From Gnetum montanum (lineage: Eukaryota; Streptophyta; Gnetopsida; Gnetales; Gnetaceae), in contig MNCI01010116.1 of assembly GCA_015680685.1 (NCBI GenBank), forward strand, positions 1,497,673 through 1,561,672: a stretch of DNA of 64,000 nucleotides. The letters run 5' to 3'. The first letter of the stretch is position 1; each line of letters starts with the position of its first letter. The position numbers and the translations under genes are program-made. Shown here in pieces: positions 59,201 to 64,000 of this stretch. A model generated the notes under the pieces. That model searched no databases and was not told the origin of the DNA. It saw only the letters and a program-made list of their open reading frames with translations.

Positions 59201-59732
59201 TTTATTTAGATGAGATTTAGAGACTAGATGAGCTCTAATTGTTATTGGCTTGGGAGTTTGAACAACATTTATGGACAACAACTTGGTTAATTTCTAAGAT
59301 GCTAGAACATTAAACTCATTGTAGGATTAGTGCTAGGTGATGGTGTAGTGGGCACAAAAATAAATAGATAATGTATTGAATGTGTGGAGAAACATACAAT
59401 GAAATAAATATAAGAAGCTTCATAAATTTTATTATAAAGCATAGCAATTTATACAAAAGAATGTTGGTTACATAACCATAAATAATTGTAACATTTAGTT
59501 TTATGGACTTAACCAACTTTTTAGAATTGTTGAAACTCAACCAATTTAGGATTGTAAGAATTCATTCAACCTACTTGGAATTGCTAAAACTAAGTCTTTA
59601 GCAAATAAGAAATTGACAACATTAATCCCCCTTAATGTCAAAGTGTCAAGAAGTTAGAGTTTTGACTTTAAATATTACATGAAAAGATAAGCTAAATATC
59701 TTTGATTTGGTTGAAATATGTATGTAACCTAG
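56258..59732. other. AT-rich region without a recognisable gene
   Basis: No frame over about 60 codons shows a domain and no LTR ends were recognised. A possible SINE head is listed separately. Imperfect copies of ACAATTGTAGAACTTGTTAT-like text near 57570-57660 and a TATATATATAT run at 58061-58071 are the only local patterns. Confidence 0.5.
57112..57215 (-). repeat. tRNA-like, possible SINE head
   Basis: On the minus strand TGGTACTAGAATGCAAC (A-box-like) is followed about 15 bases later by CCTAGGTTCAATGCCTAG (B-box-like, GGTTCAATGCC). The spacing is short and stems are not evident, so this is tentative. Confidence 0.25.
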
Positions 59733-60592
59733 TGATGAGTCATGAATTGTTGGCCGTGATATCACAGGTGACGCGCTATCACGTAAGCGATATCACAACC
59801 TAGATGCAATATCGCGTACGTGATATCGTAGCCTGTCTCCTCATCTATAAATAAGAGACAGACAGATTTGGAAGGGATTTTTTGAAGTTTAAGTTTTCAA
59901 TAGTTTTAGTACTATGGTAGGAACTTTTTGTTAGTTTTTTCCTCTCAACCCTTTTCTCCCAGTGCATGCCCACAGTGTGATGATTGTAATTGTACGACAT
60001 CCTTATTCGAGTGTGACGTACTTGGACACACACACGACCAACAATAAATATTGAGATTACTTCATCATTGCAACATCCACTTAGCTTAATTATTTAATTT
60101 TTATTGTTATTTACTGCTTTCTTAGCTAATACTTCTCTATCCTTATCTCCTAGTAACACGGAATGAGTACAACTTAATCACGAGCATTTAAGTGTGACTA
60201 CTTGGTAACCCAGTAGCGTACCTAGGCCATGTGCTTGGTAATCCCAGTGGTAGTCATGCATAAGGTCTAAGATGTGTATAGATGATTAAGGAACAGATGC
60301 TTATCGCACTTAGGCTAGTTTAGATTCTCTCTTATCCTCTCTCCTAGCTTAGTTGATATTATTTCGAATCATGCCCAGGAGTAACATTAGTGTAGGAACA
60401 CATCATACACCTCACTCTAGACTAAACCATACGTGACAAAGATAATACTAGTCTAGGTGGGAGGACAACAAACTGCAATCTACAAGTAACTGTCTAGATA
60501 CCACAACTAGTCCATCTGCAGAGTTCAACAGGATCGTGCATGAAACACTCGTATTTGTATGGTTGAGTGTAGAGGTACCTCGCCACTCATCA
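59733..60592 (+). repeat. 5' LTR of element G
   Basis: TGATGAGTCATGAATT...CTCGCCACTCATCA, 860 bp. GATATC sites at 59758, 59789 and 59822 with GCTATC and AATATC variants, then ATCTATAAATAAG at about 59844. The AATAAATATTGAG signal is near 60043. Confidence 0.88.
59756..59852 (+). promoter_or_regulatory. GATATC cluster and TATA box in the LTR of G
   Basis: Three exact palindromes, most in a (C/T)GATATC(A/G) context, lie 20-90 bases before CTATAAATAAG. Confidence 0.6.
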
Positions 60593-60611
60593 TTGGCACT
60601 GTTGCTGGGGA
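60593..60611 (+). other. primer binding site of element G (tRNA-Asp)
   Basis: TTGGCACTGTTGCTGGGGA, the tRNA-Asp(GUC) complement with three transition-type changes. Confidence 0.88.
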
Positions 60612-60733
60612 TGGTGCTAGTTATCTAGATTAGTTATATCATATAAGGTCACTGTATAGGAATTAATGATATATCTTTTAGGAAGAAATAATTACAAAAA
60701 TTCACATACAAATTCACACATAATTTCACAATC

Positions 60734-62717
60734 ATGCCTCTCCTACAAGACTATGATAATGCCACATCTAGTGAGGCAATTCATTAGAGAATCAACGAAT
60801 TATATGACAATGAAGGTTGGAGTACGCAATCTGAAGTGGAGGTTTCTTATAAACATAAATGAAGGCAACATCATCCCAACGCACGAAAGCATAACTTACT
60901 CGATGACGATGAACCCCTACTAGCCACTACAAGCCTAATGCAAATACAAGAGGCTTTTCGAATCTCCCGTAGGTATCGTAAATAGAGCCACCTACCCAGG
61001 CTCGATTTAAATAACTTTCCCAATTTCTTAGAAGGCAATGACTTAGATCCACAACAACATTTACAAGCCTTATATGATGCCTGTGCATGGAACAACATTG
61101 ATAATGGTTGGCAAAAACTCAAGCTCTTTCCTATGATACTCGTTGGCCAAGAAAAAGTATGGTATAGATCATTAAAACCAAATTCAATACGACGTTGGAC
61201 AACAATGGTAGAAATATTTAATGAAAGATATCAAACCTATGTAAGTGTCAGCCTTGAGGAAACAAATCCAAGAATGGAAACAAGCACAACATGAACCCTT
61301 GGACATGGCCTTAGAAAGATATTATGCATTATTAAATAACTATCCAAGCCATGAGTTTTTTGAGGAAAGGCTAATGTACCATATCATTGATGGGCTTCGT
61401 GATGACACAAGAGAGACCCTAGGGATGTATGCCCAAGGTCAACTATATGAACTACGAATCCATGAATTTGAAGAGCTTATTAAGCAGTTAGCAAAAGAAG
61501 AAGGAGAAATGGCTAGATGGGAGAGTGTTGAAAAACATCAATGGGACCAAAATCTCAACTTAATAGAGGTCCATAATCTTAAAAAGGAAAAATCAAACGA
61601 TCTCAAGGAGGAAGAACCATCTTTGCCAGTACAACAATCATTAGAAGAAATCGAGTCAAAGATCAATAAGATGCTGGAATGGATGCATAAAAAGTGTGGG
61701 GAATATATCAATATTATTGAAGATAGAGTTTTGACAACCCAAGAAGCAGGACAAAATACCATTAGACAATCGAAAAGAAGGGATGAAGAAAATAAGAGCT
61801 CAATTGCCAATCATATGTATGAATGCAACATTTTCCTATACGATCACCCCAAGGGCCAATGCCCAATCTTGTTACATTTATATGAGCATTGGTGAAGCAC
61901 ATTACACCCATAGTTTGTACAGAGATACTGTGTTCGATCACAGTGGCAACAATCCCAGTCGTGGGGGAAGCCATCCCTAAACTAGAGATACCCTTCATAT
62001 CATCCGAATCCAAATGCTTATCTAGTCCAACATCCTGTTTCCCCAACTGGGTCAACATACTCTATCTCGCCGCATTATCATTCTCCTCAATACTATTAGC
62101 TCATGTCCTCAACACAAGCACCGCCTTGTGTACCTTACACTTCTCCTAAATTTAAACATTCTCATCCTTTTTCTCATTCTACGTCACCACCAACTATTCC
62201 TGAAGTGTCTGCACCACAACAACAACCCACAAACGATACTTGTGATACTATTGCCAACAGTAGTGAGAGACCTCCTCAACATCAAAGGCATCCTTTCTTT
62301 AGACATGACCATAGGAAGGGACAACATGGTTCCAAGGCCACTGCATTCTCCAACTCAGCACAAGTCCAACATTGTGGTGCATCCTTCTCCTTGAACCCGA
62401 TGCCTCATGTTACTTCATCAGGGCCACCAATTAACACTCCAACAACTATACGGCCCAATGAATACGACCATGGAGGGAAACATCCCTTTCTTTGCATACC
62501 ATCTTACGATCTCAAGTATCATAGTGGGTCAATGCTTTACCCCAGAATAACATCTTATAAATTGCCCCACTATGCTTACTATAATCAGGTGTGTGAACCC
62601 CAATGGGGTAAGTATGGCCAAGTTTCGATATTTCCAACATGCAAGGATCCTCATCTTTCATTTATTAATCCTTGCCATGCTCAATCATTTAATTATGGGG
62701 GATATTCCCCATTCTAA
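60734..62717 (+). pseudogene. gag of element G
   Basis: ATG at 60734 (MPLLQDYDN). A TAG at 60784 stands where F has TGG, and a frameshift near 61235 separates the N-terminal part from the long frame 61245-61895. That frame holds RKQIQEWKQAQHEPLDM, LERYYALLNNYPSHE, a Glu/Lys-rich helix and the knuckle CNIFLYDHPKGQC (second Cys replaced by Phe). The Pro/His/Tyr-rich tail (62103-62717) is open and ends NYGGYSPF before TAA at 62715. Total length matches F. No protease follows. Confidence 0.85.
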
Positions 62718-64000
62718 TAACAAGCAGGATTAAGAAATATTTTTCATTTTCTTTAATTTTACAATTTTTTGTTTTCTAGTTTTTCATTTTTCAATTTCTT
62801 GTTTTATATTTTTGTCTTTTTGTCTTTGTCTCTTTTTATAAGTAATCTCATCTATGAATAAAACACTCATGTGGCTTGTTGGTTGAGGTGTATTCTATGT
62901 TATTGAGTCTCGAGTAATCGATTATTTGGACAATGAGTCCATTACACCCACTCATCCATTCTACAAATAAGAGGTTCTATTCAAGGGTACAGTGATATCA
63001 TTGACATTCTCAAAAACTTAAAAATTAATTTTGTATTCATTGTACCCAGAATGAAGGAGGATGGACCAAGAGGGAATGATTAGGGTGTGACATCAAGGGG
63101 ACTTGTGGATTCTCTTTGGTGACGTCTATGAGAGTTATCATGCAATGTGGTTGTACTAAGATCCTTGTAGATCTAACATAAAATGGGAGTAAGAGTAATC
63201 ACAAGGCACTCAAAAACCCAATGCTATTCTAGGGGGTCTGGAAAGACATGCACCCATGCCTGAAGGTTGGTGGCTTAGCTGGATTTAGTACTTCAAAAAA
63301 AAAAAAACAAGGAAAGTGCCACAAAGCAAAAATCACTCCTCCCTTGAACAAAATACCAAGTTATCGTACACCTTGTTATTATGGTACTCTCATAGTCACT
63401 CATCATGGGATGAAACAATGCGGTGTCACTGATCAGAGGAATGGACTTGGTCCTGATCTTGGAACAACGGGTTAATGACACATTTATCATGCTTCACACA
63501 CAGGATTCACTGTGCCCTGGGTCAGTTACCTCATGTCCCAATCTCTACAATCCCTTCTATAGTCCATCTCATCTCGCTGTTCATGTAATTGTTGCTCGTG
63601 TCTCGTATAGCGTAGAATTCTTACCTCATTCCGGTGATACTTATATGTGTGTGTCTTGTGGAACTAGTGTGGATTACATTTAATCCTTCTAGTACCTATA
63701 GACATTTTAAGGTGTGGTTACACAAGGGCATTATAGGGTGGAACCTGCTTTGGGGAGGATCCACTTGCATAATTTGTTGTAATTTTCACTCATAACACAT
63801 CTTCCACACACCATCCATTACCCTTAGTGTATTTTCAATGATATTCTTTCCCTCATTACTATCCCTCCAATTCGAACATTCCTATGAACCATCACATAGC
63901 CTTTTTCTCTCCCTTACCACCTAAGGTCCTTATTGATAAATTCCACACCATCATAATTTTCGTGCCTTTAGAACTAGTTGAATTACCCTGGAACCCTTTA
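62718..64000 (+). other. gag-ORF2 spacer of element G, truncated by the window
   Basis: Shares GAATAAAACACTC (62857), the GTGTGACATCAAGGG...GGTGACGTC block (63085-63125), the antisense frame 63293-63490, and GGGTCAGTTACCTCATGTCCC (about 63519) with F. The window ends before the region that would hold the internal promoter-like unit. Confidence 0.75.
63293..63490 (-). other. conserved antisense small frame (G copy)
   Basis: A 65-codon frame starts MINVSLTRCSKIRTKS, is related to the frames antisense to A and E, and ends in a poly-Phe run from an A-tract. No domain is recognised. Confidence 0.35.

Larger units (their letters stand above)
59733..64000 (+). mobile_element. family 1 element G, running off the right edge
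   Basis: 5' LTR 59733-60592, primer site 60593-60611, gag 60734-62717 and about 1.3 kb of the gag-ORF2 spacer. The interior is closest to element F throughout. ORF2 and the 3' LTR would lie beyond the window, so the target duplication (CCTAG at 59728-59732 would be its left copy) cannot be checked. Confidence 0.88.

Overview
The window looks like a gene-poor stretch of a large seed-plant nuclear genome, probably a gymnosperm. That guess rests on the dense nesting of old, mutated LTR retrotransposons and on a CYP71-clan cytochrome P450 relic as the only host gene; I cannot name a species. No intact cellular gene is visible. Three single N characters (3485, 17772, 30673) look like contig joins, and repeats abut at least two of them.

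Layout. 1-3431 (minus): 5' part of a Ty3-type element (H) with an almost fully open gag-protease, its leader and an LTR-like unit with inverted ends. 3486-4055 (minus): last exon of a P450 pseudogene. About 5560-7414: a dispersed repeat (R1) whose inverted copy is at 39610-40900. 7723-13150: no recognisable gene, apart from two tRNA-like (SINE-type) candidates. About 13150-14213: a Copia-type LTR-like block. 14338-16774 (minus) and 18847-19708 + 34869-39603 (plus): two head-to-head relatives (D, C) of an Athila/Tat-like Ty3 family ('family 2'). C keeps protease, reverse transcriptase and RNase H remnants. A 1.8 kb direct duplication lies between them, with an N at its junction.

The rest is dominated by a second LTR family ('family 1': elements A, B, E, F, G). 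These elements have LTRs of about 0.8-1 kb, a primer binding site matching the 3' end of tRNA-Asp, and a gag with an unusual C-x2-C-x3-H-x4-C knuckle. No protease, reverse transcriptase or integrase is recognisable in any of them. In A, E and F a spacer of about 2 kb precedes a second, unrelated long reading frame (ORF2), which resembles the plant retroelement domain labelled 'putative plant transposon protein' and, where complete, is followed by a long coiled-coil-like tail. Each ORF2 start codon directly follows a conserved branch-point/3' splice-site arrangement. In A and E a second GATATC-cluster-plus-TATA unit, copying the LTR promoter layout, lies about 0.5 kb upstream.

Nesting, read from junctions and target-site duplications: E (19751-34863, CAAAT/CAAAC) sits in C; F (25578-32145) sits in the gag of E; A (41813-51003, perfect ACATA) sits in B (40931-56252, perfect ATTAT); G starts at 59733 and runs off the right edge. 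The working picture is a gag-plus-ORF2 family without its own polymerase, which would need enzymes from a relative such as family 2. Both use the same primer tRNA, similar LTR ends and homologous gag. All copies here carry stops or frameshifts, many explained by C-to-T or G-to-A changes.
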